A model generated the notes under the pieces. It was not told the DNA's origin and did no database searches. It was given only the letters and a program-made list of their open reading frames with translations. Shown here piece by piece: positions 34,426 to 45,945 of a stretch of 64,000 nucleotides of DNA (the first letter of the stretch is position 1; each line of letters starts with the position of its first letter). The translations under genes and the position numbers were made by a program. This DNA comes from Saturnia japonica. Its lineage: Eukaryota; Arthropoda; Insecta; Lepidoptera; Saturniidae. Location of the stretch: NCBI GenBank assembly GCA_033032175.1, contig CM065309.1, forward strand, positions 7,006,001 to 7,070,000, in the 5' to 3' direction.

Positions 34426-35047
34426 AATTTGGATAGTTTGTCACAGGGGACCATTATGAAAAAAATTTTCACATTCAAATTCGGCTTTTCCCGTTAATCA
34501 GCTAGAATTCATTTGAAAAGTAATTCTTGTTAGCCAACAATAACAAGCCTGCTGTCGCTAGAATAATTGCGTTTTTACAATTATTTAAGAATAGGATCAG
34601 TGTTTCCCTTGAAACATCAAAAGTACCAACACCATTATAAGACAGATGATATTTATCGTTTTAAAGAAAAGTCTTTATACACTGGAATATACTTTTAATA
34701 AATGTTTTACATTAATATATAGTAACTACAAATAATATGCTTTTTAATAAAGATATAGTAAAATACAGGTAGGTACCTTACGCTATGAACGCGGATTGAT
34801 GGCCAACTGGCTGGGGAACGTGAAGAAGCTAGCTTAGAGTGAGAAATGGTGACAGTACAGAGCCTAAAATGATATAGGCGTCACGCCATAAATCTTATGG
34901 GTATAAAAATTCGTGTAAATATACACACTGGCCGGTGTCGCCTGTTCCGGACTTGGCTGACACACTACCATGTGTCTAGATAGAGAAAAAAAATTGATAA
35001 TTTGATAAAGACGTTGTTGTGATATATGTAGTTATTTTAAATTAGTA

Positions 35048-36103
35048 CAGGGTGGGCCAGAAAGGCGTACGATTTTAAAAACACTCTTGCGTTTGAACCT
35101 TATGAGCGGGGGCTGCGCGGGTGGTGGGTATGAGAAGCTCAGTTCTCGGAAATTTAGTCACGATGGATCGCTTTACTGGAGCGCAGCGTGCATTCTGCGT
35201 TAAACTTTATTATACAAATGGCGATTCGTGCGCTATTGTTCGACGTTTATTTCGGCGTGCATTGGATTACATGACGTAAATCAGTGTCCGAAGGAAAGTG
35301 TGATTTGATCGTGGGTCAGAAAGTTCGAAGCTACTAGTTAGACTCTCAAACAGAAGCTTGCGGGACGCCCAAGGTCAACAAGAACGGAAGACACAATTGA
35401 ACAAGTTAGAGCTTCAGTTCAACGTAATCCTGGTCTATCGACTCGCTAGCGATCAGCTGAACTTGTGGTGTCCAGAACATCTTCGAAAGTAACCGTTTGG
35501 GCGGTCATATCAGCACATGGAATTATCAGACCCTTTTTCTTAGAAAAACAATAAAGGCAATCTGTCACTGTAAATTCCGACCGATACATAGCCATGTTAA
35601 GGGATTTTTATTTCCGCAACTGCAACAATTTGAAGTCTATAATCGTGTGAGACGTGGTTTCAACAAGATGGTGCGACATGCCATACATCTAATGCTTCGT
35701 TGGCAGCCGTAAACGAGATGTTTGCTGGGAAACTGATATCGCGCCGAGGTGACATTGTATGGCCGCCTAGAAGTCCGGATTTACGCCACCGGACTTTTTC
35801 ATGTAGGGATACCTAAACAGTAGAGTCTACTCCAATAACCCAGCCACGATAAACCAGTTGAAGATAAATATCTGAGAAGAAATGGCAGCTATTCCTCTCG
35901 CAATGTGTCAGCGAGATTTTACCAATTTGAGGTTCAGATTAGAGGAATGTTTGCAGCGGGATGGTGCACACCTGAATGATGTAACTTCTAAGAAATAAAT
36001 GTCCCAGATATCTATTTTAATTGAAATAAAGATGCGTATGTGTATTGTATTTAGTTTTTTTTACAATTTTTTTTAAATTCGCAAATCTTTCTGGCCCAGC
36101 CTG
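35048..36103 (+). mobile_element. Tc1/mariner-superfamily element (DUF4817-type), 1.06 kb
   Basis: The terminal inverted repeats CAGGGTGGGCCAGAAAG (35048-35064) and CTTTCTGGCCCAGCCTG (36087-36103) differ by one base. TA flanks both ends (35046-35047, 36104-36105). Inside, plus-strand pieces read MDRFTGAQRAFCVKLYYTNG (35162 on, the DUF4817 helix-turn-helix), VQRNPGLSTR (about 35425), WFQQDGATCHTSNASLAAVN (35658-35715) and ISRRGDIVWPPRSPDL (about 35735-35782). These include the catalytic Asp of QQDGA and the P-R-S-P-D-L block. Internal frameshifts and deletions make it inactive, though its ends look intact. Confidence 0.88.
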
Positions 36104-36299
36104 TATATAAGATAATTATAGAGCCAGAAGGGAATATGGAATGAAAGAAAAATAAAATCTGATATAAATATAACATCCGGAACTTTTAAATAAATAAATT
36201 AAATTTATATACTATAATAACAAATTTTTTTATTCCTTAAAAAAATTAATAATAGATTTATAAATACCGTAGTTAAAATAAACAAAAAATATAGTACAT

Positions 36300-36495
36300 A
36301 ACAGGTTTCCTGTATGTCTATCTCACAAATGACACAATTAGTAGAATTGTCAGCAAAATATAGTTCTGCGTCGGGATCTCGAACCAGAATCTCTTGGTTT
36401 GGGTGGAACGGCTCAATGCAGACTCGAAGCAAAACCGTCGCCTATAGCAGCCGGCTCAGCGTAATAATCTCGGCCATCGAGATTTTTGTCATTAT
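36300..36495 (-). mobile_element. tRNA-derived SINE (minus strand)
   Basis: On the minus strand an A-box-like TGGCCGAGATTA (36465-36476) is followed about 90 bp later by the B-box GGTTCGAGATCC (36374-36385), the internal RNA polymerase III promoter pair, in a GC-richer patch. No tRNA cloverleaf is evident, so a SINE head is more likely than a tRNA gene. Both overlapping open frames here are incidental. Confidence 0.6.
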
Positions 36496-36499
36496 GAAA

Positions 36500-37215
36500 T
36501 GGAAATATTAGTAAGAATATTAATACAAAATTCTGATATGAGGTTTTCCAAAGATTTTAGTTCAGTCTTCAGTTTATTTCAATAATTTACATTGGGTATT
36601 TTTATGCCAATGTTATATAAACTTTTAAAAATAATTATTATAAATTCAACTGGAGTCTTACAAAATTGGTCTTATTTTATTAATATTTATAAAAACCAAT
36701 CTTTTCTATTCCATAGTATATCCTACAATGACAATCATTGTCTTTATCATTTTTTAAATACTCGAACCCGCATTATTTAAATTTTTACATTCAGACATCG
36801 AACTACTTTATTTGATTAAATAAAACCTCGATAGAAAAACATTAACTAACTCCTAACAGCGCATGCCCTAAAACTATCAGACGTAACAGAAATTGGCATG
36901 TTGACAGTCTTCAAAAGTAAACAAACAATGTATTATAATTAAATATGATAAAATTATATGAAACATTCTGTATTAAACTAAAAGGATCGTATTATAAATG
37001 AAATCTGAACGAACGAATACATTAACCTAACCGATGCCCTGGAAATTTGACAATAAAAACAATACATAATATACACGAAAATAATACAAGAAATACAAGG
37101 TAAAGAAGAGTATTATGAGATATTAAGATACATAGACACTGACTACATAGGCCTAATATAACAACGTGTAGATTTAATATGCAAAAAAATGTCCTAAAAT
37201 ATCTTCTTTATAATA
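36500..37215. other. AT-rich intron or spacer
   Basis: No gene or element recognised. Lies between the SINE and the lepidopteran repeat at 37219-37332. Confidence 0.35.
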
Positions 37216-37218
37216 AAC

Positions 37219-37332
37219 TAGCTGGTGCCCGCGACTTCGTCTGCGCAGGATTAGTACTATGAGTAGCTTATCCATCAACACAAACTTTCGCGTTTATAAT
37301 ATTTGTAGGATAAGGATCAATTTGTTACTACC
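37219..37332 (+). repeat. Lepidopteran repeat interrupted by the gypsy LTR
   Basis: CTAGCTGGTGCCCGCGACTT...TTTGTTACTACC matches 6803-6920 closely until TACC, where the LTR begins. In the 6.8-kb copy the same position continues AAATTTGCAC. This defines the insertion junction. Confidence 0.75.
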
Positions 37333-37453
37333 TGTTAAGTATGCGGACAGGGACGAGTGAAACAAAGCGTAGCTGGTAGCACACTGACTGTATTCGTCGA
37401 ACGATATACATAGGGCGTGCGGACACGCATATATAAACATCTTATACATAACA
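37333..37453 (-). mobile_element. 3' LTR (121 bp) of a Ty3/gypsy element
   Basis: On the minus strand it begins TGTTATGTATAAG and ends ATACTTAACA (5'-TGTT...AACA-3'). It is immediately preceded by a polypurine tract (GGAACTAGGGGAAGGAAA, 37454-37471) just after the stop of the integrase ORF. A 121-bp LTR is short for the group. No 5' LTR is seen, so the copy is 5'-truncated. Confidence 0.8.
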
Positions 37454-37485
37454 TTTCCTTCCCCTAGTTCCTACGTTTTTTAATA

Positions 37486-39019
37486 TCAAAAATATTTTCT
37501 GTAATCTACTTCTTTACGTTTTCGTAAAGATCTGCCCGCAACTCTGGGAGGTTCTACTGGGACGTCAGACAGTGCTTCATGGAATTCGTCTGTATCATGC
37601 ATTTCAGCAACTGTTTGAGTAGTTTCCGTAGCCTCTTTTCCCTCCTCTCCGGGGTCCCTTTGCTCGGTGCTACCTTGAACTGGTAGAACCTTTCGTGGAG
37701 GTACTGCTATTGGAATCGCCAGAGGCGGCGGCGGTGTCAGTGACGATGACGCCGAGGCCTCCAAAAGAACCGGCGGTGGCGATGGCGGCGGTGAAAATGG
37801 GTGTGACAGGGGCGGCGACAGTGGTAGCGGTGAAGGAAACTGTGTAGCGGACTGTAACTGCGCCGGAGGAGCTAATGGTGTAATCTGATGATCTGATGAC
37901 ATAGGTGGCATCGATGAACACGAAGCAGTATTAGGTAAGTATGTTTCGCTCTTGTCTGTATCATAGTCCCAGTAGTTTTTATTATTTAAAGTTCCTTTGT
38001 ACTTTATTTCATGATTTTTATGTTTTTTGACTTCTTTGTTAAACACAAATAACTTATTAAATACAAAACCTTTCCAATTCTTTTAACCACTATTCCTTTT
38101 GTCCATTCAAACTTATTTTTACTAATACATTTCTTGTACTAGACTATATCTCCTTTCTCTAACTTACGATTAAGTTTTTTATTATGTGAACACTGGTTAT
38201 CGTAACATACATTAGTTGCAGGTGGAGAGCGTGAAGAGAATGACGGTGTAAGCAGATCCAACCGACATCTTAACTTACATCCAAAAACTAGCTCTGCGGG
38301 CGAGATCCCAGTGCCAGAATGAACCGAGTTCCTGTAATCGAATATATATTTTAACAACCCTAACTTTTGATTTTTATTATTTAATTGTAAACAAGATTTG
38401 ATTCCCTTTTTAATAATTTTTACAAAGCTTTCTGCCTGCCAGTTACTTGTCGGGTGGTAAGCAGGAGAAGTTAAATGACATATTCCGTTTAAATTACAAA
38501 AATATTCAAAGCTTTGAGAACAAAAGGCTGTACCATTATCACTTACTATAGACTTAGGTAGGCCGAATCTCGATATAAAATCAATTAGCTTATCTATAAC
38601 AGCCGTGGAGGTGGTCGAGTTTGACATATCATAAACTTTTATGCCCATTTAGAGTAGGCATCTACTATAACCAAGTAAGTGCGATTGTTAATTGGGCCCA
38701 AGAAGTCTATATGAATGCGATGGAAAGCGTGGTTAGGGCGTTCCCATGGCGCGGGATACGCGCGAGGGGGCGATGCTCGTAATTTAATGCAGATCTCGCA
38801 AGAACTTATCATATTTTCGATTGCACTATCTATTCCGGAAAACCAAAATCGTGATCGAGCCTCTGATTTTGTTTTAACGATTCCTAAATGAGATATGTGC
38901 AATTCTAATAGAATTTTATTACGGAATATTTCTGGTATCACAAGCTTATGCCCACGCAAGACACATCCATTTTCGAACGCTAATTGCGATTTACAAAGGA
39001 AAAATGGTTTTAACCTTTA
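37486..39019 (-). pseudogene. Ty3/gypsy integrase region with proline-rich tail, truncated
   Basis: Minus-strand frames give an integrase in order: an N-terminal His/Cys zinc motif (H-x3-H ... C-x2-C, within 38830-38950), the catalytic core with Asp in the D-F-L-G-P-I segment (about 38690), Asp in V-S-D-N-G-T-A-F (about 38555) and Glu in W-Q-A-E-S-F (about 38435), and then G-T-G-I-S-P-A-E-L-V-F-G. The last reading frame ends in a Pro/Ser-rich segment and a basic tail (to 37486). A frameshift near 38645 and a break near 38145 disrupt it, and gag, protease, RT and RNase H are absent. It is an old 5'-truncated copy, best classed as an LTR retrotransposon. Confidence 0.88.
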
Positions 39020-40128
39020 GCCAGGCAGTGATCACATAGCGACCACATGGATTTTTATTTTTTTGTGACGAGCCGATGTCATAAAGAGACCACAAAATGT
39101 CATTATTATATTGCGCCATTAAGCATTGACTCATATATTACCTGAATTACCAATTTATAAATCAATGCCGAAAGGCCATTTCGAATATTTGTAAATTGAT
39201 ATGTCTATAAAACCCTTGTTTTACTGATCTGTTATAAAATCAGTCAATTTATGGCCTATGGATATTTGACGTGGCAAATACGGTAATTGAATTACCTATA
39301 TTATTATTTAATCAACAAAACGACGAACTAAAACCAAAATTTAGTAATTTTGGTAAGCTTTTATAATTTTCTGCCTTCATTGTCTAAGAACTCTGTGTAC
39401 GCCGATGTTACTTAACAATTTTAGTGAATGTTGCTGTACAATTACGGGACCCTCGGCGTGCGAGTTCGTCTCGCACGGGCCGATTTTTTCTATATAAAAC
39501 GGTAATTTCATACGTTAACGTCTATTATGATAATTAATATTCGTGTGACATCATCACATGCATAATCTTCAGTTGTTATTAGTCAAACTAATTAGTCAAA
39601 TGTGTTGAACTAAATTTAAAAAAGTTGTTTATTTATTATCTATTTATGAAAGTTGGTATATGAAATTAAATTAAAAAAAATTAAGTATTCCGAATAATTT
39701 TATTTCAATCATCAACATATAAATAATTTACAGATAATTATTAAAAAAAAAAACGAACTAAACGTTTTCTAAATAATTTTCTCGTTTATCAATCAATGTT
39801 CTTTATACGTTGTTTCCTCGTGGTGTTGTTGACCTGCGTAAAAATATATTTCAAGTTAGAGTTTTCAGTATACTTTTACTTTTATTTATCATTAGCTGAT
39901 GCACATGACTTTGTTCACGTGAATACGCTTTTGCTGTTCCACCGGAACTACCTATTTTATATGGATTAAAAGTGGGCGGTCTTTAATTTATTTATTGTAA
40001 TTTTATCATCACTTGTTAACCCATATGGAAAATAGTACTTATTAAGTTAAAATTTGTTCATTCGTTTTAAAATTTAAGCCCCCTACTTTGTATGCTTAAA
40101 TTACAATATAAAGGCGTGTGTTAGAGTG

Positions 40129-40130
<2 letters not shown>

Positions 40131-40162
<32 letters not shown>
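40131..40162. repeat. (AT)n microsatellite
   Basis: Thirty-two bases of pure AT dinucleotide, flanked by AGAGTGAAAT and GTAAGGTACAATG. The paralogous position at 58898 is interrupted (ATAGAT) and shorter, so this locus has changed since duplication. Confidence 0.95.
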
Positions 40163-40165
<3 letters not shown>

Positions 40166-40679
40166 AGGTACAATGTCATTTTATTTTGCAAAGAATAAGG
40201 ACAAATACCTATTTACTTAATACCTAGCAAAGGCGTACTCGAGTAAGATATATCGCTTGTTTTTGTTCATTATGTCATTTCTTCTATTTTGTCGATAGTT
40301 TCATAAGATCTCTCTTTCACTTGGGATGTAGAAGCTTGGATCATGGAAAGGCAGCTCTCAAAGCGACTAGATGCATTAATTCTATAGCCAAACACCAATA
40401 ACATAAGTGTATTCCTGCGGCAGCACTTGAGAGCCAGTCTTCCACTAGGCTTAGCGTATTACCATCTTGGGCTACATCGTCACTTATGATCAGATGAGAT
40501 TGTGTCCATAACGCTAAAAGCTATAAACGATACAAAAAAAGTCCTATTGAGAGCAGTGGACTCATACGGTTGGCAATTACGATGAAAGTCTAAAATGTAG
40601 ATTGTATTCATCTATCCATACTTATATATTATAAATGCGAAAGTAACTCTGTTTATTTGTTACGATTTCACGCCTAAAC

Positions 40680-40885
40680 CGCTGACCTAATTTTATTAAA
40701 TTTTGGTATAGAGATGAAAAATTGTATGGAGGACACACCAAACCTACTTTGAAGAATTTTGTTATAGAGATATATTAGACCTTAGAGAAGAAAATAGGCT
40801 ACTTTATATCACGAAAATAAAACTTGAAGGGCTGAAATAGAGGATGAAAGTTTGTATGAAGAACCCATCATGTCTCAAATAAGGG
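40680..40885 (+). repeat. Degenerate ~120-bp tandem repeat, about 1.5-2 units
   Basis: Units share TTTTATTAAATTTTGGTATA, GAGATATATTAGACCTTAGA and AAATAAAACTTGAAGGG...GATGAAAGTTTGTATG. The parallel array at 41995-42370 has about three units; 59455-59625 has the same shortened form as here. Confidence 0.7.
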
Positions 40886-41298
40886 ATAGAAAAATTCATA
40901 TTAATGCTCTTGGTAAGAAATAAAAAGTGTTTTAGATTGTTCTAAAACCCATCCCACAAGCTGGTATAATAAGAGATGAATTTAATTAATTTGATCTTTT
41001 ATTGTGACAGTTAATAATGTATTGGATTCATATTGGCATATAATTATAATACTCTACACATGGTGATAAACCCATCTAAGATTATCTTTTGGTTTGTCGT
41101 GTTCCGAATTCAGCTAGTGTATATGCAGTAATATAGCGGGGTGGTTCACAAATGAATTGTGATCAGATATGTTTATGTAGTTTTTAAACTTTACTAAGAA
41201 CTTGTGTTTTTCTTTTGATGAGCAATGATTTATAACAAAGCAGGTAATATTTTTACGTACAGATTACATTAAAATAAATTAAAATATTGCCTACATAC

Positions 41299-41481
41299 CG
41301 CAGTCTTTGGGCAAAACACATTTCTTTCTATTTTTATCGAAATAAAAGCCGGCTTTACATTCACAGCCATTGGGTGGGCAAGCTATACGTGGACAGATTC
41401 CTTTTACGCCAATACTGGAGCATTGCTTATTACAGTTTAGACCACAACCTGGTTCTGCATTAGGATCACCACCACATGTAG
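41299..41481 (-). CDS. TIL exon (gene B, CPRIAC loop)
   Basis: A 183-bp phase-1/phase-1 exon, acceptor TTTGTCTACAG, donor GTATGTAGGC. It encodes TCGGDPNAEPGCGLNCNKQC, then SSIGVKGICPRIACPPNGC and ECKAGFYFDKNRKKC ending VLPKDCG. Ten cysteines; C5-C6 loop C-P-R-I-A-C with an Arg that could serve a trypsin-like target (inference). The protein is identical to that of 60054-60236. In minus-strand order it is the last TIL exon before the gypsy remnant and the AT-rich block. Confidence 0.9.
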
Positions 41482-41742
41482 CTGTAGACAAAGTAAATTA
41501 ATTTAAAATCAAATATTGTGCAAAACAACCATATTTCCATCGATTCTTTAGTACATTATATCAAGTCTAACCATATCTTTTACTATACTATTAAGTTTAA
41601 ATAAGTACATAATTTAATTTACCTTCCCATTTCAATATTATTAAAAATTTCATTGTTAAAGAAAACCTCTTTCTTAGCGAACGCTTAAAAACCATCAAGC
41701 ACATAGATAGTATGATCAAATTTTTAATTGTATCAAACACAG

Positions 41743-42915
41743 AGCCAGTCTTCCACTAGGCTTAGCGTATTACCATCTTGGGCTACATCGTCACTTATGA
41801 TCAGATGAGATTGTGTCCATAACACTAAAAGCTATAAACGATACAAAAAATGTCCTATTGAGAGCAGTGGACTCATACGGACTGGCAATTACGATGAAAT
41901 TCTAAAATGTTGACTGTATTCATCTATCCATACTTATATATTATAAATGTGAAAGTAACTCTATTTATTTCTTACGATTTCACGCCTAAACCGCTGAACT
42001 AATTTTATTAAATTTTGGTATAGAGATAGATCGGACCCTGGGAAAGGACAATGGCTACTTTTTGTCATAAAAATAAAACTTTAAGAGAGGAAAATAGGGG
42101 ATGAAAGTTTGTAAAAAGAATTCATTAATCCAATTTTAATGAATTTTGGTAAAGAGATATATTGGAACTTGGATAGGATATGCTACGTTTTGTCGCTAAA
42201 ATAACACTTCAAGGGATATAAATAGGGGATGAAAAATTGTATGGAGGACACACCAAACCTACTTTGATGAATTTTGTTATAGAGATATATTAGACCTTAG
42301 AGAAGAAAATAGGGTACTTTATATCACGAAAATAAAACTTGAAGGTCTGAAATAGAGGATGAAAGTTTGTATGAAGAACCCATCATGTCTCAAATTAGGG
42401 ATAGAAAAATTCATATTAATGCTCTTGGTAAGAAATAAAAAGTGTTTTAGATTTTTCTAAAACCCTTTCCACAAGCTGGTACATTAAGAGATGAATTTAA
42501 TTAATTTGAACTTTTATTGGGACAGTTAATAATGTATTGGATTCATATTGGCATATAATTATAATACCCTACACATGGTGATAAACCCATCTAAGATTTT
42601 CTTTTGGTTTGTCGTGTTCCGAATTCAGCCGATGTTTAGGCAGTAATATAGCGGGGTGGTTCACAAATGAATTGTGATCCGATATGTTTATGTAGTTTTT
42701 AAACTTTACTAAGAACTTGTGTTTTTCTTTTGATGAGCGATGATTTATAACAAAGCGGGTAATATTATTACGTACAAATGAAATTAAAATAAATTAAAAT
42801 ATTGCCTACATACCGCAGTCTTTAGGCAAAACACATTTCTTTCTATTTTTATCGAAATAAAAGCCGGCTTTACATTCACAGCCATTGGGTGGGCAAGCTA
42901 TACGTGGACAGATTC
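41743..42915. repeat. Tandem duplicate of 40427-41397
   Basis: Starts at AGCCAGTCTTCCACTAGGCT (as at 40429) and runs colinearly to within TIL exon 42814-42996. It keeps extra units of the ~120-bp repeat (41995-42370). It leads to two TIL exons with near-identical downstream halves (41299-41481 and 42814-42996). Confidence 0.88.
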
Positions 42916-42996
42916 CTTTTACGCCAATACTGGAGCATTGCTTATTACAATTAAAACTACAACCTGGTTCTGCATTTGGATCACCACCACATGTAG
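42814..42996 (-). CDS. TIL exon (gene B), chimeric between two paralogues
   Basis: A 183-bp phase-1/phase-1 exon, ten cysteines, beginning TCGGDPNAEPGCSFNCNKQC and continuing SSIGVKGICPRIACPPNGC then ECKAGFYFDKNRKKC. Its first part (GCSFNC) and upstream intron match unit 3 exon 25359-25541, while its second part (KGICPRIAC...) and downstream intron match 41299-41481. The switch lies within 42916-42949, where all three copies are identical. The exon therefore records unequal crossing-over inside a TIL coding exon that preserved the frame. Confidence 0.92.
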
Positions 42997-42999
42997 CTG

Positions 43000-44232
43000 T
43001 AGACACATATTATATTTAGCATATAATTTGAAATGTAACTTTATTCTATAACTAGCTGCATCCGCGGGTTCACTCACGTGGACTACAGAATGTCATCGAT
43101 TGGGCACACGCGCGAATCATGAAACCCCGCTCCCGGCTATTTTAAATACAAAAATGCTGACTTTTTTTGTAGGTATTTTTGATGACTAAACTTGTGTAGT
43201 ATATTAATTTGATATATCTCTTATGGTTTACTCAGTGCAAGTCATTTAAGTACCCGAATTGATGAATGAATGGTCACATTAATAGTTTTTTTTTATTTGT
43301 GCAGAAACCCTAATTCTTTTTCTAAAATAAAAGTAGCATAACAAGTATCTTAGGCTATTTTAAGACTATGTAGTACCTTATAATATCAGCTATCTTCCAG
43401 TGAAAGTTTCATCAAAATCGGCCCAATCGTTTCGGAAATACACGGAATAAACATATAGAAAAACAGGACAGACCAAAATTTTACAAGTTGGTGTTTTGTT
43501 ACAGGTTCCATACAAGCTTATAGTAAAAAACGTTTATTTTGAGATACAAATACTTCCATTTTATTAATTGTACCTATTACTATGAATAAACATTTATTTA
43601 TGATATGATAACAATTTTGATAGTTTATGATAGAATAGATATAATAACTGTTCCACTTGATAATATGATATGATTATATAAAACATTATAGTTTATGATG
43701 AATATATATAATAACTGTTCCACCGGATCAATAATGTTATCATACTTTTTATAAATAAACCCAATTATAAATAATGAATGAAATTGTAAATGAATTTTTG
43801 AAATACATACATTATTACATATTTTCGTTTTGTAAACTGACGAGTTTAATGTCAAAAGGCATTTTATTTTAGCTAAGCAATCAAAAATCATAGACGGTAG
43901 AGCTATTGGTGGTTTAGAAAAGGGGATATAATAAAGCATATTGGTGGGATATTTTCTAATACCAGTCTGGCTAACTACTACCCTCAAATGGAAAATCTGT
44001 CGCCAAGCACCTATAAGCGTGTTCCGAAAACTGCACTCGTGAAGAAGTCCCGCCACTAGTCTTAACGTGTTACTGTCTTGGGTTATATATCGTCGTTTAA
44101 CATCAAGTGAGATCGTAACCAAACGTTGAGTCTATATAGAATTTTAAAAAGGACTAGATTTATAGTATACATGTTATATTAACACAAATAATGCACTAAA
44201 TATGATAAGGATTTAGTTATTATAATACTTAC
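43000..44232. repeat. TIL intron with interspersed repeats (copy of 25550-26680)
   Basis: Same repeats as at 25590-26640, with an added ~100-bp local duplication at 43590-43700 (TAGTTTATGATAGAATA and ATAATAACTGTTCCAC occur twice). The minus-strand open frame 43625-44122 is repeat-derived. Confidence 0.75.
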
Positions 44233-44424
44233 AACAATTATTTTTTGGTATACACGTCCCATTGTTATCCCTGACATAGTCGTTTTGACAAATACATCCT
44301 TTGATGCAAGAATTAGAATCAATAAGTGGGCAAGCCACAGGTTTGCCTAACTGAGAACAGGTAATGGGACCACATTGTCCTTGTATACAGTCACTATAAA
44401 TTTCATATTGTCCACAGGTTGGCG
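44233..44424 (-). CDS. TIL exon (gene B, IQGQCG type)
   Basis: A 192-bp phase-1/phase-1 exon (acceptor CTCATTTATAG, donor GTAAGTATT) encoding PTCGQYEIYSDCIQGQCGPI and onward to IPKNNC. Ten cysteines; C5-C6 loop C-P-L-I-D-S-N-S-C; N-G-T near the end is a possible N-glycosylation site. The copy at 26681-26872 is essentially identical. Confidence 0.9.
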
Positions 44425-44525
44425 CTATAAATGAGAATAATTTACAAGTAGTCTTTAAAAAATATCAATAAATTAATTATTTTCAAATTTCAAACAGCGA
44501 TATTATAAATTTCGTATTCACTTAC

Positions 44526-44708
44526 TGCAGTCTTTAGGTGGAACACATTTTTTTGTATTATCATCATAATAGTACCCGTCTTTACAGTCGCATCTATTTT
44601 CGTAACAAACGTCAATACACAATTGTTCCTCTTTTCCTATATTCGAGCATTTCTTATTACAGTATACGCCACAGCCAGATACAGCGTTGGGATCACCTCC
44701 ACAAGAAG
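44526..44708 (-). CDS. TIL exon (gene B, GGDPNAVSG type)
   Basis: A 183-bp phase-1/phase-1 exon (acceptor TTCCTAATAG, donor GTAAGTGAA). It encodes SCGGDPNAVSGCGVYCNKKC, SNIGKEEQLCIDVCYENRC and DCKDGYYYDDNTKKCVPPKD plus C. Ten cysteines. The C5-C6 segment C-I-D-V-C is acidic and lacks a basic residue, unlike the C-P-R-I-A-C exons. Confidence 0.9.
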
Positions 44709-45013
44709 CTATTAGGAATTGATAAAATATGCTTTAGTAGCTCATTAACACAAAAATAATGTTGTCATGTTGCTTATTATAAAATCAAACTTTAAATATT
44801 AGGGATATGGTAAAAATTGAACAATTTGCTTTGTTATAAAATCCAATATAATTTTAAGTAGTACACATATACAACAATTCAAATAAAGGTAAAGTTTAGA
44901 AATGTTTTTTTTTGCTAAATTATGAATTACATGTTGTGTTTGAGTACATAAGAATTTCAAATTTTCTGATAATAGCATCCTCTCTAGTAATTTATGTGTG
45001 TAAGTAGACTTAC

Positions 45014-45205
45014 GACAAGATTGTTTCGGTATGCACGTGCCGTTCCCTGCTCTAACATAGCCATCTTTACATAGACATCCTTTGATACAATATTCTGGAT
45101 CTATTCTTGGACAGGCTATTGGTTTTCCTAGGTCAGAGCAGTTCTTAGCTTGACATTGTCCTTGTATACATTCATTGTACACTTCATCATTTCCACATAC
45201 CAGAG
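45014..45205 (-). CDS. TIL exon (gene B, IQGQCQAKNC type)
   Basis: A 192-bp phase-1/phase-1 exon, acceptor AATATTTTCGTAG, donor GTAAGTCTAC. It encodes LVCGNDEVYNECIQGQCQAK, then NCSDLGKPIACPRIDPEYC and IKGCLCKDGYVRAGNGTC ending IPKQSC. Ten cysteines; loop C-P-R-I-D-P-E-Y-C. It is related to 51023-51211 and 61040-61231, and is the intact version of the broken exon at 27455-27509. The open frame continues upstream (MKFNIFV...) only by chance through the acceptor. Confidence 0.9.
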
Positions 45206-45762
45206 CTACGAAAATATTGAATTTCATACTAACACTTCCGAATTGTTTATGGCTAGGAAATTAAACAATTTCATAGTTACAGGTGCTCAAAACGGGATTG
45301 GTATAAAATCATGAACAAAATTAAAAATAAAATTGCATATTCACACTAGAATGCACATTATTAACGAATCAATTTGGACTTTCAAATTTTAACACAAAAC
45401 TACCTAACCAATTTGAATATAATTTTGAGTTTTATGGCTGCAACCGAGAAAGGATCTAAGCTACATATTATTACGCTTTTACAATAACGATTAAGTAGAA
45501 AAGATAAAATTAAAAACGATAAATGATAGTAAGTATAAACATGAAATGTAATTCCCCTGGAACATTAACCCTTTGGCTCCCAACTTCACAAAAATGTACG
45601 TAAAATAGTATAATATTAACTTTAGAATTTTCAACATATTACACCCTCTCGTTATTAAATACAAGTTTTTTGATGCATTTGGTATAAGCATAACATTAAT
45701 GTAAGTTTTATTTTCGGTTTTTATACTGATTTTCTTTAAGTAGTTAACAATATTATACTTAC

Positions 45763-45945
45763 TACAATCCTCCGGTAATACACATTGGCCTGTATTGTCA
45801 TCCAAGTAGTATCCCTCCTTGCAATTACATGAATTGATTTTACATAATTTTATACAAAATTGTGGTTCTTTGCCGATATTAGAACAATGTCGATTACAAT
45901 TAATACCACAACCTGAAGTAGCATTAAGATCACCACCACATAACG
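45763..45945 (-). CDS. TIL exon (gene B, GGDLNATSG type)
   Basis: A 183-bp phase-1/phase-1 exon, acceptor ACGTTTTTTACAG, donor GTAAGTATAA. It encodes LCGGDLNATSGCGINCNRHC, then SNIGKEPQFCIKLCKINSC and NCKEGYYLDDNTGQC ending VLPEDC. Ten cysteines; loop C-I-K-L-C. The orthologous position in gene C is 61659-61841; in unit 3 this exon is deleted. Confidence 0.9.

Larger units (their letters stand above)
39112..41743. repeat. Segmental duplication copy 1 (paired with 57889-60497)
   Basis: About 2.6 kb shared almost base for base with 57889-60497. It includes a hairpin-like stretch (AAATTTAGTAATTTTGGTAA), a (TA)n run (40131-40162 here, shorter at 58898-58917), a dispersed repeat and the whole TIL exon 41299-41481 with its flank. 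The left edge adjoins the gypsy remnant here and unrelated sequence at 57.88 kb. The right edge (ATCAAACACAGA) is where the tandem copy 41743-42915 begins here, while unrelated sequence follows at 60.50 kb. Confidence 0.9.

Noticed and set aside
37670..37921. 83-codon Thr/Ala-rich minus-strand frame
   Set aside because: Out-of-frame shadow of the proline-rich integrase tail.
45491..45805. 104-codon open frame starting in TIL text (MDDNTGQCVLPEDC...)
   Set aside because: It reads through the TIL exon donor at 45762 into intron; the exon boundary and paralogues show the true end.
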